Of a stretch of DNA of 64,000 bases, positions 32,984-43,465 are shown piece by piece (position 1 is the stretch's first letter; each line of letters starts with the position of its first letter). Location: assembly GCF_033807715.1 (NCBI RefSeq), contig NC_084589.1, positions 55,382,066 to 55,446,065 on the forward strand, given 5' to 3'. Position numbers and translations under genes: made by a program. The notes beneath the pieces were generated by a model, which ran no database searches, was not told where the DNA came from, and was given only the letters and a program-made list of their open reading frames with translations. Origin of the DNA: Cololabis saira. Taxonomy: Eukaryota > Chordata > Actinopteri > Beloniformes > Belonidae.

Positions 32984-34180
32984 ATTTTAATTATTTACTG
33001 ATTTTGAAATGATTTATTTGGGCAACAAATGGGATAGCCTATAATCATTCAATTAGTATGTATATGAATACAAGGCCAAATCAAGTGAGACAAAGGCTAC
33101 ACTATCTTCCTGTATGAACTATACGTGTATGAAAAAACACTGTAAGCATATTGGCTGTTCAAAGGTGGTGATGGTGATGACACCAGTCCTGCTGTTGCTT
33201 CAGGTATTAACGTTTTACTACCTCCTCTCGAAACACTGAGTCAGGCCTGGTGAAAAATTTGATATTTACTGGTTTGCATTAATGGGCGGGACCTAATGGC
33301 TCAACAGCGCCCCCTAGAAAACTTTGTGCCTCAAGCCCCACAATACGGTTTGACGTACATGCACCAAAATCGGTACACACCTGTATCATGTCACAACTTA
33401 AAGAAAAGTCTCTTGGAGCCATGGCCGAAACCGAACAGGAAGTCGGCCATTTTGAACATTTTGAATTAATCGTGTAATTTTGGCGCAATTTATGCCATTT
33501 CTTCGGTCATTAATACGGCCCGAACGTAACGTGCACCCAGGTGTGTTATACATCAAAACGTGCGTCTCCATCCTCCGCGTCTCCGCGCGCCCACCCTTCA
33601 TCTGATTGGTTCAGACAGAAAAAACTTTGCGCCTCAAGCCCCATAATACGGTTTGACGTACATGAACAAAAATCGGTACACACCTGTATCATGTCGCAAC
33701 TTAAAGAAAAGCCAGGCCTGTCGATACATTTGATATTTCATGGTTTGCATTAATGGGCGTTGCCTAACGGCTCAACAGCGCCCACTAGAATACTTTTCTC
33801 TGCCATAACTTTTGAAAGGTTTGACATAAAGAGTCGTGGGTGGTGTCATGGGACTCGGTATTGAGTCCTTGACCATAATTGGCGAAAATTAGCCCCGCCC
33901 CTTCTTCTGATTGGTTGTCCCTATTTCCTGCTATAACATTTGAATGTTTTGACATAGAGAGTCGTGGGTGGTGTCATGGGACTCTGTAATGAGTCCTTGA
34001 CCTTCATTGACCTGAATTAGCCCCGCCCCTTCTTCTGATTGGTTGTCCCTTTTTTCTGCTATAACTTTTGAATGGTTTGACATAGGAAGTCGTGGGTGGT
34101 GTCATTTCTGATATGCTTATGGGGGGCGGTGGCCGTGAGTGCGAGGGCCCGTTCATCGCTGCTTGCAGCTTTAATTATTA

Positions 34181-34234
34181 TTAGGGCCCGAGCACTTGCA
34201 GTGCGAAGGCCCTATTGTAATTGCAGGAATTCTT

Positions 34235-34265
<31 letters not shown>

Positions 34266-36019
34266 TTGTTCTGACGAAAGGAGGGCCTTTTTGCCCCCCT
34301 AAACGTGCCCAAAAAGTCACCAAATTTTGCATGCAAGTCAGGCCTGGCGAAAATTTTTATATTTAAGGGTTTGCATTAATGGGCGTGGTAAAATGGCTCA
34401 ACAGCGCCCCCTTGAAAACTTTGTGCCTCAAGCCCCACAATGCAGTTTGTCGTACATGCACGAAAATCGGTACACACCTGTATCATGGGGCAACTTAAAG
34501 AAAAGTCTCTGGGCGTCATGTCGAGAAACCGAACAGGAAGTCGGCCATTTCGAATTAATCGTGTCACTTTGGCGCAATTTATGCCATTCCTTCGGCAGTT
34601 AATACGGCCCGAACCATAACATGCTCCCAAGTGTGTTATACATCAAAATGTGCGTCTTCATCCTGCGACAACACGCATTACTTTTCTCTTTCAAAAGCGT
34701 TACCGTGGCGACGCTAGACGCCAAAAAGCGCGCCCACCCTTCATCTGGTTGGTTCAGACCGAAAAAACTTTGCGCCTCAAGCCCCAGAATACGGTGTGAC
34801 GTACATGAACGAAAATCGGTACACACCTGTATCATGTCGCAACTTAAAGAAAAGTCTCTTGGCGCCATGGCCGAAACCGAACAGGAAGTCGGCCATTTTG
34901 AACATTCTTAATTAATCACGTAATTTTGGAGCAATATATGCCATTCCTTCGAGAATTAATACGGCCCGAACCGTATCGTGAACCCAGATGTGTTATACGT
35001 ACAAATGTGCGTCTCCATCCTGCGACTACACGCATTACTTTTCTCTTTCAAAAGTGTTACCGTGGCGACGCTAGACGCCAAAAAGCGTGCCCCCCCTTCA
35101 TCTGATTGGTCCATATTTGATAGTTCCCCAAAAGGCACCAAAATTGGCATGCAAGCCAGGCCTGGCGATAAATTTGATATTTCATGGTTTGCATTAATGG
35201 GCGTGGCAAAATGGCTCAACAGCGCCCCCCGGAAAACTTTGTGCCTCAAGCCCTACAATACGGTTTGACGTACATGCACGAAAATCGCTACACACCTGTA
35301 TCATGGCACAACTTAAAGAAAAGTCTCTTGGAGCCATGGCCGAAACCGAACAGGAAGTCGGCCATTTTGAAATCTGATTGGTCCATATTTGATAGTTCTC
35401 CAAAAGTCACCAAATTTGGCATGCAAGACAGACTTGGCGATAAATTTGATATTTCATGGTTTGCATTAATGGGCGTGGCCTAACGGCTCAACAGCGCCCC
35501 CTAGAATACTATTCTCTGCCATAACTTTTGAATGGTTTGACATAAAGAGTCGTGGGTGGTGTCATGGGACTCGGTATTGAGTCCTTTACCATAATTGGTG
35601 AAAATTAACCCCGCCCCTTCTTCCGATTGGTTGTCCCTATTTCCTGCTATAACATTTGAATGTTTTGACATAGAGAGTCGTAGGTGGTGTCATGGGACTC
35701 GGTATTGAGTCCTTTACCATAATTGGTGAAAATTAACCCCGCCCCTTCTTCTGATTGGTTGTCCCGATTTTCTGCTGTAACTTTTGAATGGTTTGACATA
35801 GAGAGTCATGGGTGGTGTCATCAGATTCTGTATGGAGTCCTTGGCCTTCATTGGCCTGAATTAGCCCCGCCCCTTCTTCTGATTGGTTGTCCCTTTTTCT
35901 GCTATATTTTTTGAATGGTTTGACATAGGAAGTCGTGGGTGGTGTCGTTTCTGATATGCTTATGGGGGGGGCGGTGGCCGTGAGTGCGAGGGCCCGTTCA
36001 TCGCTGCTTGCAGCTTTAA
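34181..36019. repeat. Repeat block unit 4 (short, both ends complete)
   Basis: Begins TTAGGGCCCGAGCACTTGCA, a hairpin start of a different subtype, then a TTC-rich run (about 34228-34263), and ends with the shared 3' terminus. At 1.84 kb it is the only unit with its own hairpin start and no nested insert, so it best shows the element's basic plan. It lies between units 3 and 5 with no counterpart between units 1 and 2. Confidence 0.85.
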
Positions 36020-36838
36020 TTATTATTATTATTATTCTCGCCGTAAATAAATTGCCTTTTTGGAGGCCTTAAAATGCTCAAAAACTCACCAAATTTTGCA
36101 CACGCTTCCAGAGTCGCGTAAAATTACGTATTTTATGGGCGACAGGCATGGGTCCACAAGAATGGGCTCTATAGCGCCACCTATTTTATGTTTTTTGACG
36201 AGCCCCACAATATGGTTTGACTTACAGCAATGACCTTTATGTGAGTATTATATCAGACAAAGAGCTACAAAAAAGTCTTTTGGACCCATGGTCTAAGTTA
36301 CACAGGAAGTCCGGCATTTTGAACAGAAAATGTCATTTTTGATGAATTCTGACCATTTCTAGGCCTCGTACTTTAACGAACTCCTCCTAGAGATTTTATC
36401 GAATTGGCTCACAACTTGGTTTGTACAATCTAGACACATGGCCGACGCTAAATTGCGAAGCTTTTAAGTTTTCACCAGAGGGCTTGACCGTAGTCATTCG
36501 GCGAAGTTTGAGGTCATTTTTAAGCCTCGCCATGAAACATCAATTGGCTGTAATTCAGCAATACATTATTTTATGTGGCCGAAAACGTATGTGCATGATT
36601 GTAGGCTGAGCCTGAAGACATATGTGGTGGAATATTCAGGATCGGTTGTAGCGCCACCTGTTGGCACCAGGAATTGTCATGTCTTCTAGTATGCATCTGT
36701 GCTCCAAGCGAGATGAGATTAATGATCTCAAAGTTGGTCAGATAATAGGTAAGACATTGACGATGACTGACAGAGAAAACTGTACGTTCTTATCGAAGGG
36801 CGTGGCCGTTAGAGGTAGTAACATTTCGGTGTCTCGCC

Positions 36839-37643
36839 TAGGGTTGCCACCTTTCAGAAATAGAAATAAGGGACGCCCTGATTTCAGCAGCGCAGGAGCC
36901 AAAAAAAAAGCCCCAAAACTTCTAAACTGAATAAAAATGTGTTTATTTTATATGAAAAAACAAAATGCTTTGATTTAAAGTTTAAAGTGCTTTAATAGCA
37001 TTGAACTTACATGACTGTACAGACAGACAACCATACTAGCAGCTGAAATAGCCTCCTATGCTACGTATGTCCATATCAGCCCAGATGTAATATAGCCTAC
37101 AGGTGAAGAATATGGTGTAAAAGTTAATTTATTTCAATAATTCAACTAGAATATGGTGTAAAAGTTAATTTATTTCAATAATTCAACTAGAATATGGTGT
37201 AAAAGTTAACTTATTTCAATAATTCAACTAGAATATGGTGTAAAAGTTAATTTATTTCAATAATTCAACTAGAATATGATGTAAAAGTTAATTTATTTCA
37301 ATAATTCAACTAGAATATGGTGTAAGAGTTCATTTATTTCAATAATGAAACTAGAATATGGTGTAAAAGTTAATTTATTTCAATAATTCAACTAGAATAT
37401 GGGGTCAAAGTTAATTTATTTCAATAATTCAACTAGAATATGATGTAAAAGTTAATTTATTTCAATAATTCAACTAGAATATGGTGTAAAAGTTAATTTA
37501 TTTCAATAATTCAACTAGAATATGGTGTAAAGGTTAAGGAAAATACGGTACAAATCGTGTCCCGTATTAGTTCAATACGGGACGCAACATTTTTTTCTCA
37601 ATAAAGGACAATTCCGTATTTTACGGGACGGGTGGCAACCCTA
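36839..37643. mobile_element. hAT-type element with internal minisatellite
   Basis: Terminal inverted repeats TAGGGTTGCCACC and GGTGGCAACCCTA; 8-bp TSD GTCTCGCC at 36831-36838 and 37644-37651. Unit 2 has the uninterrupted target at about 25970-25977. 805 bp, no transposase; more than half is a 41-bp minisatellite. Confidence 0.92.
37107..37535. repeat. 41-bp AT-rich minisatellite inside the hAT element (about 10 copies)
   Basis: Units begin GAATATGGTGTAAAAGTTAA and end CAATAATTCAACTA. Copies vary by single substitutions (for example GGGGTCAAAG, TGATGTAAAAG). Frames are not open. Confidence 0.95.
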
Positions 37644-38804
37644 GTCTCGCCATGAACATAAAAGTTGTTGTAACTTAAACATAATTGGTCAGAATTAACC
37701 CAAAATCAATACATGTAATCAGGCTTCCATTCTGAACAAGTGGATATGACAATCTTGGATGAACTCCATAGCGCCACCTTTTGGTCAGGTATACATTTTT
37801 CATCAAATTATGTGCTGTCATTGCTGTTTCATTCACCCAATCACAATGAAATCGACACATATTATTGTCATAAGCGTCCTTATTAACTGTGTTGAGTATC
37901 GTGGTCATAACTTGAAGGGAACTGCCATTTTACGTCACTCTGAATCTTTTGGTAAAATAATAATTTAAAATCATAGGCTTGGTCTTAAGACAATAAAATG
38001 GCAGTTTCAGATAGCTTACAACAGGATTAAAAAATCATACGCTGGTACATATCGCTTTTGAAGAACTTTGTAACTCTCTTTTTCCAAAAATGTATTCATA
38101 TACAATTAAATCATATCTTTGTCATGCCATGTCCAATTAACTTCGTAAACTTCGTAAAAATATTGTTTACTGTGATGTGAAAATATATTTTGTGCGTACA
38201 ACGCGGGATTTTTAATCAATATTTATTTAAATCCATTGGATTTAAAGCAAACTGGCTCTGTTTGCCGACCAGCTCCTGCAGCTTTGTTGTTGCGTGCTCA
38301 GCGTGGTGACGTCACTCACACGACATGACACCTCGTGTTTTCACGAGCCCGACTCCATGGTCCCGAATCTGTAAGTATTTTTTGTTGTGTGCATAATTGT
38401 AGAGTAGTCTTAAGACATCTATGGTGTAATAATCCTGTGGAATAGTTTTCACCGATGTATTTCGGCGGCGCATGTCTGCTCGATTTGTTCATCTCTACCG
38501 AGACAGAGACCACTTAAATAAAACCACACTGATTTTGAGTCAAACCCGTCTTTTTACATTCAATTTTTATACAGAAAATAATTACAGTGCATGTATTACA
38601 CCTTATTGCACAGCAGCTTTGCAATTTTATTATATTATTATCGGCTTTCAGCCGAGATCTGGTCGGGACCGCGCAGCGCCGCGGAGGAGGTGCATTAAGG
38701 GACCGGTCGGAATTTTAAAATTACAGATTATCCTACTGGTGCGTTCAGCGACAACTGGAATTTACTGTATTTGGCGAGAATTGCTTCATTTGCTTAAAAA
38801 TTAT

Positions 38805-39500
38805 TTAAAGGTGACCTATTATGGCATTTAATGTATATTTTAAACAGGCATTGAATGTCTTAAGAACAAGCTTTTTAATGTTTTTTCTACATAAATGAGA
38901 AATTCAGCCTCTGGGCCATGTCTTTATTTTTACCGTTTCTAACCTTCTCTATGAGGGATTCTGAGGGGAGGGGGGGGCTATGTTAATGAGGCTCTGTGCT
39001 GATTGGCTGCCTGAATGACGTGTAGCAGGGGAGCTTTAAGCCTGAATCACAGTTGTGTGTCAATAATGTATTAGGCCTTTGAGTTATTTATCTCAAAATT
39101 AATAGATTTCCTTAACAAAATTTATATTTTAATAAGTATCAGTAATTAAATTAACTTTTCAAGAAAGATAGACTCATATGTCCTTTACTTTTTGAAAACC
39201 ATTTTGAAATACATTTTATCTATAATGGAAGTGTCACCCTCATAAAGCCATTTATGCATACTATACCAATGATTTATATTTATTTTAGATTTATATGATA
39301 CCAAAACTGATAGACATTAAATTTTGAATTTGGTACAAAATTGCGATTCGTTGGTTACCCCACATGACGGGTGGTCGGCCCAAATGATGAGAAACAGCAG
39401 ACAGTTTGATTTGAGACAAATTTAAAGACAAATATTAAAGAATCAGCATAACTATGTCATTGTATGTTCCAATGTTTTTCATAATAGGTCTTCTTTAAAG
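38805..39500. mobile_element. TTTAAAGG-ended MITE in unit 5
   Basis: Left end TTTAAAGGTGACCTATTATG and right end CATAATAGGTCTTCTTTAAA are imperfect inverted repeats about 695 bp apart. No coding capacity. The same left end occurs in unit 2 (about 27207) and a relative, TTTAAAGGGGGACCTATTATG, near 22584 and 31653. Superfamily not determined. Confidence 0.6.
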
Positions 39501-39509
39501 AGGGATAAC

Positions 39510-39895
39510 CTTCATTTATAGTTAGAAGGAGAACCATGAACATTTTCAATATTTTTTGCAAGACGTGGAACCACATTTATAAAGAAATCATGGAATTTAT
39601 TAGCAATTTGTGTATGCTCTGTTATCTTATGCACCATCCTGAAATGTAGACTGGGCTGGAATAGATGATTTTTTTTCTTGTTGAGTGATTCTTTCAATAT
39701 TATCCATAGATCATTTATTTATTTCTAATAAGGTGGTTGTATTTATTCCTATAATTTTTGTATGTAGCACAATTTAAAGGACTAGGACTTTGTAAATGCC
39801 TTTTATGAAGCTTGTTTTTCTTTAAAGCAGATTTCCTAAGTTCTATAGTAAACCATGGTTTGTTAAGGTTTTCAGAGCTTCCTTTATCGTCCTTT
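39510..39895 (-). pseudogene. LINE fragment (endonuclease-RT linker) in unit 5
   Basis: The antisense reading gives the NKPWFTIELRKS block near the 39840 end and IANKFHDFFINVVPRLAKNI near 39550-39610, matching the linker between endonuclease and RT of the LINE at 48663-52787 (RFNNFFVNVGPELAKEI there). Broken by a stop. Unit 2 keeps only the first block, at about 27880-27945. Confidence 0.65.
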
Positions 39896-41221
39896 ATCGG
39901 TACACACCTGTATCATAGCACAACTTAAAAAAAAGTCTCCTGGCGCCATGGCCGAAACCCAACAGGAAGTCGGCCAGTTTGAATTAATCATGTAATTTTG
40001 GCGCAATTTATGCCATCCCTTCTTCGCCCGAACCGTAACGTGCACCCAGGTGTGTTATACATCAAAATGTGCGTCTCCATCCTGCAATAACGTGCATAAC
40101 TTTTCTCAGTCAAAAGCGTTACCGTGGCGATGATAGACGCCAAAAAGCGCGCCCCCACTTCATCTGATTGGTCCATACAGATAAAACTTCGTGCCTCAAG
40201 TCCCACAATACGGTTTGACGTACATGCACGAAAATCGGTACACACCTGTATCATGTCGCAACTTAAAGGAAAGTCTCTTGGCGCCATGGCCGAAACCGAA
40301 CAGGAAGTCAGCCATTTTGAACATTTTGAATTAATTGTGTAATTTTGGCGCAATTTATGCCATTTCTTCGGTCATTAATACGGCCCGAACCGTAACGTGC
40401 ACCCAGGTGTGTTATACATCAAAACGTGCGTCTCCATCCTCCGACACCACGCATTACTTTTCTCTTTCAAAAGCATTACCGTGGCGACGCTAGACGGCAA
40501 AAAGCGCGCCCACCCTTCATCTGATTGGTTCAGACAGAAAAAACTTTGCGCCTCAAGCCCCACAATACGGTTTGACGTACATGAACAAAAATCGGTACAC
40601 ACCTGTATCATGTCGCAACTTAAAGAAAAGCCAGGCCTGTCGATACATTTGATATTTCATGGCTTGCATTAATGGGCGTGGCCTAACGGCTCAACAGCGC
40701 CCACTAGAATACTTTTCTCTGCCATAACTTTGGAAAGGTTTGACATAAAGAGTCATGGGTGGTGTCATGGGACTCGGTATTGAGTCCTTGACCATAATTG
40801 GCGAAGATTAGCCCCGCCCCTTCTTCTGATTGGTTGTCCCTATTTCCTGCTATAACATTTGAATGTTTTGACATAGAGAGTCGTGGGTGGTGTCATGGGA
40901 CTCTGTAATGAGTCCTTGAGCTTCTTTGGCCTTAATTAGCCCCGCCCCTTCTTCTGATTGGTTGTCCCGATTTTCTGCTATAACTTTTGAATGGTTTGAC
41001 ATAGAGAGTCGTGGGTGGTGTCGTGGGACTCTGTATGGAGTCCTTGACCTTCATTGGCCTGAATTAGCCCCGCCCCTTCTTCTGATTGGTTGTCCCTTTT
41101 TTCTGCTATAACTTTTCAATGGTTTGACATAGGAAGTCGTGGGTGGTGTCATTTCTGATATGCTTATGGGGGGCGGTGGCCGTGAGTGCGAGGGCCCGTT
41201 CATTGCTGCTTGCAGCTTTAA

Positions 41222-42350
41222 TTTATTTTGTATCTGAACGAGCTTTGTAAAGTGTCAAAAAGTATGAACTGTATCGTTTTTGCAGATGATACAAATTTTT
41301 TTTGTTTTGGGGACCAGTTAACTGAAATTATAGCTACTGTTGAAAATGAGATGAAACTTGTAAAGAAATGGTTTGATGTAAATAAGTTATCTTTAAATAT
41401 AAGTAAAACAAAGTTTATGATATTTGGGAACCGTAAAATAGATAAGGTAGTTAAATAATAGAGAATAGAAGATACAGAAATAGAAAGGGTGTTTGAGACA
41501 AAATCTTTAGGTGTCATCATGGAGCATAAATTAAATTGGAAGATGCATATTAATCATGTCAAATCTAAATTAGCTAAATCGATAGCCATATTATACAAGG
41601 TAAAAGATATGTTGAACCAGCGTGCTTTATATATTTTGTATTGTACTATGTTTATTCCCTACATTACATACTGTTTAGAAATATGGGGGAGTGCATATTT
41701 GACCCAAACTAAACCGATCTTTATTCTTCAAAAAAGAGCGGTAAGGATTATCACAAAATCAACTTATAGAGAACCATCAAATGAATTATTTATTAAATTA
41801 AGGGCATTTAAGTTCATGGATTTAGTGGAATACAAAATAGCATTGATAATGTACAAAATGTTCAACAGATTGTTACCTAGTAAAATTGTAAGCATGTTTA
41901 AAATAAGGGTAAGTAGATATGAGCTTCGAGGGAAACATATGATTGAAAAACCAAAGTCTAGGACTAAAATTAAAGATCAATGTATTACTGTAAGGGCTGT
42001 AAATATATGGAATGCACTTGATGACAAATTGAAGATGTGCCAGTCGATTCATGCATTCAAACGTTTGTTTAAGTTTAAAGTGTTTGAAAAATATGAGGAT
42101 CCAGTAGATGAAACTATTACGGAATTATGTTCGGGATTGTGTAAACAATATGATTTATTTTATTATGTTTTGTATGTTGATCTGAATAAGTTGATCATGT
42201 GAGAAGGGTAGGCGTAAATAAGCAATAGCTTCAGCCTATTCCTTTTCGGTTAGGTCTCTTTTTTCTATGTGAACTAATGCTTTCAGTTGGTGTCTACATT
42301 ATGAATGACCTGACCGAAATAAATATATTTTCATTTCATTTCATTTCATT
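41222..42350 (+). mobile_element. LINE (L2/CR1-like), second half of the split copy, with 3' tail
   Basis: Continues the RT of 19303-19848: catalytic IVFADDTNFF, KLSLNISKTKFMIFG, a stop at about 41456-41458, then the C-terminal region (IWGSAYL, LQKRAVRIITKSTYREP, WNALDDKLKMC) to a stop at 42202. The 3' untranslated tail ends in AATAAATATATTTTC and an ATTTC repeat (42327-42350), the usual short 3' repeat of this LINE group. Confidence 0.9.
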
Positions 42351-42667
42351 TACTGGATTGTTGACGATTGATCATAAATTAGATTTTTATCTCATTATTC
42401 TTGTTTTATTCTGGATTCTGTCTCTAAATGTTTTCATGTTTGACTTCACGTTTAGATTCTTAAAGTCTTGTTTCTTTACTGAAGGAAAGTTTGAGCTTCA
42501 AATCTAAACATTTCCATTTTACATTCAACTTTTCCAGTTTGTATAATATTTGATTGCTTTATCTGATTGTTTTAATTTGATTCCTTCAGTTTTCAAAGTT
42601 GTTGATGTAAAAAGGAAGTGAGAAGATAGAAATATTCATGTAACATCCAACATGTAAAAACATCAGC
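42351..42667. other. No feature recognised
   Basis: AT-rich sequence without a coding frame, inverted ends or tandem repeats that I could recognise. Confidence 0.4.
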
Positions 42668-42689
42668 AACATGTGTAAAAGTATTCAAG

Positions 42690-42831
42690 GGTTAGGGTTA
42701 ACCCTTGAATACTTTCACTGTATTGTGCTGAGTTGTGTTATGTCTTGATGTTTTTTGTGTAGGACCCCCTCGTAAACGAGTTGTTACAACTCAAGGGGTT
42801 TATCCTACTATAAATAAACAACTTCAACAAC
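42690..42831 (+). mobile_element. Short LINE 3'-end insertion with 22-bp target duplication
   Basis: Contains GTGTAGGACCCCCTCGTAAA and TATCCTACTATAAATAAA, a fish LINE 3'-terminal pattern. It is flanked by 22-bp near-identical direct repeats at 42668-42689 and 42832-42853 (one mismatch), both reading TAAAAGTATTCAAG at their ends, as expected for target-primed reverse transcription. The left flank also forms a palindrome with AACCCTTGAATAC. Confidence 0.7.
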
Positions 42832-42874
42832 AACATGTCTAAAAGTATTCAAGTACTCTTGAAATAAACCAACA

Positions 42875-43465
42875 TCGGTGTTAGAAAGTGAAGATTAAGT
42901 GATAACTCCTATTCCTCTCTGACCTCCAACTCCATCTGTTTTAGAAACAGAGTGAAGATGAAGTGGTGACTCCTCTTCCTCTCTGACCTCCAACTCCATC
43001 GGTGTTAGAGTGAAGATGAAGTGGTGACTCCTCTTCCTCTCTGACCTCCAACTCCATCAGTGTTAGAAACAGAGTGAAGATTAAGTGATGACTCCTATTC
43101 CTCTCTGACCTCCAACTCCATCTGTTTTAGAAACAGAGTGAAGATGAAGTGGTGACTCCTCTTCCTCTCTGACCTCCAACTCCATCGGTGTTAGAGTGAA
43201 GATGAAGTGGTGACTCCTCTTCCTCTCTGACCTCCAACTCCATCTGTTTTAGAAACAGAGTGAAGATGAAGTGGTGACTCCTCTTCCTCTCTGACCTCCA
43301 ACTCCATCTGTTTTAGAAACAGAGTGAAGATGAAGTGGTGACTCCTCTTCCTCTCTGACCTCCAACTCCATCTGTGCTAGAAACAGAGTGAAGATGAAGT
43401 GGTGACTCCTCTTCCTCTCTGACCTCCAACTCCATCGTGTTAGAAACAGAGTGAAGATGAAGTTG
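42875..43465. repeat. 64-bp minisatellite, part A (about nine copies)
   Basis: Units begin AGTGAAGATGAAGTGGTGAC and include CTTCCTCTCTGACCTCCAAC; 58-bp variants lack AAACAG. The array stops inside a unit at 43465 and continues at 45253. Confidence 0.95.

Larger units (their letters stand above)
29161..34174. repeat. Repeat block unit 3 (duplicate of unit 1)
   Basis: Starts 9,074 bp after unit 1 and aligns with it almost throughout, including the YY1 pair and the hAT MITE. One clear difference is the loss of about 60 bp near 33580, in the CATCCTCCGCGTCTCCGCGC stretch. Confidence 0.88.
19849..41221. mobile_element. 21.4-kb tandem block of an unclassified (Helentron-like?) repeat family
   Basis: Five head-to-tail units, each ending GCTGCTTGCAGCTTTAA and separated only by ATT repeats, inserted in the LINE RT between its Leu and Phe codons. 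The left edge carries four copies of the AGGGCCCGAGCAC hairpin. Short target duplication (2-4 bp of ATT) only. Many small frames of 60-130 codons recur in copies of the units; none shows a known domain and they are not conserved as frames, so none is annotated as a gene. The ends are noted under units 1-5. Confidence 0.85.
36037..41221. repeat. Repeat block unit 5 (duplicate of unit 2 with extra insertion)
   Basis: Starts 10,861 bp after unit 2 and matches it, except for a hAT insertion at 36839-37643 and a longer middle that keeps the MITE and LINE scrap which unit 2 has partly lost. Its end abuts the resumed LINE at 41222. Confidence 0.88.

Noticed and set aside
20700..41110. Recurring 60-130-codon frames in the repeat block as a gene family
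   Set aside because: They recur because the units are duplicated, have no domain, start at unrelated places and often overlap on both strands.
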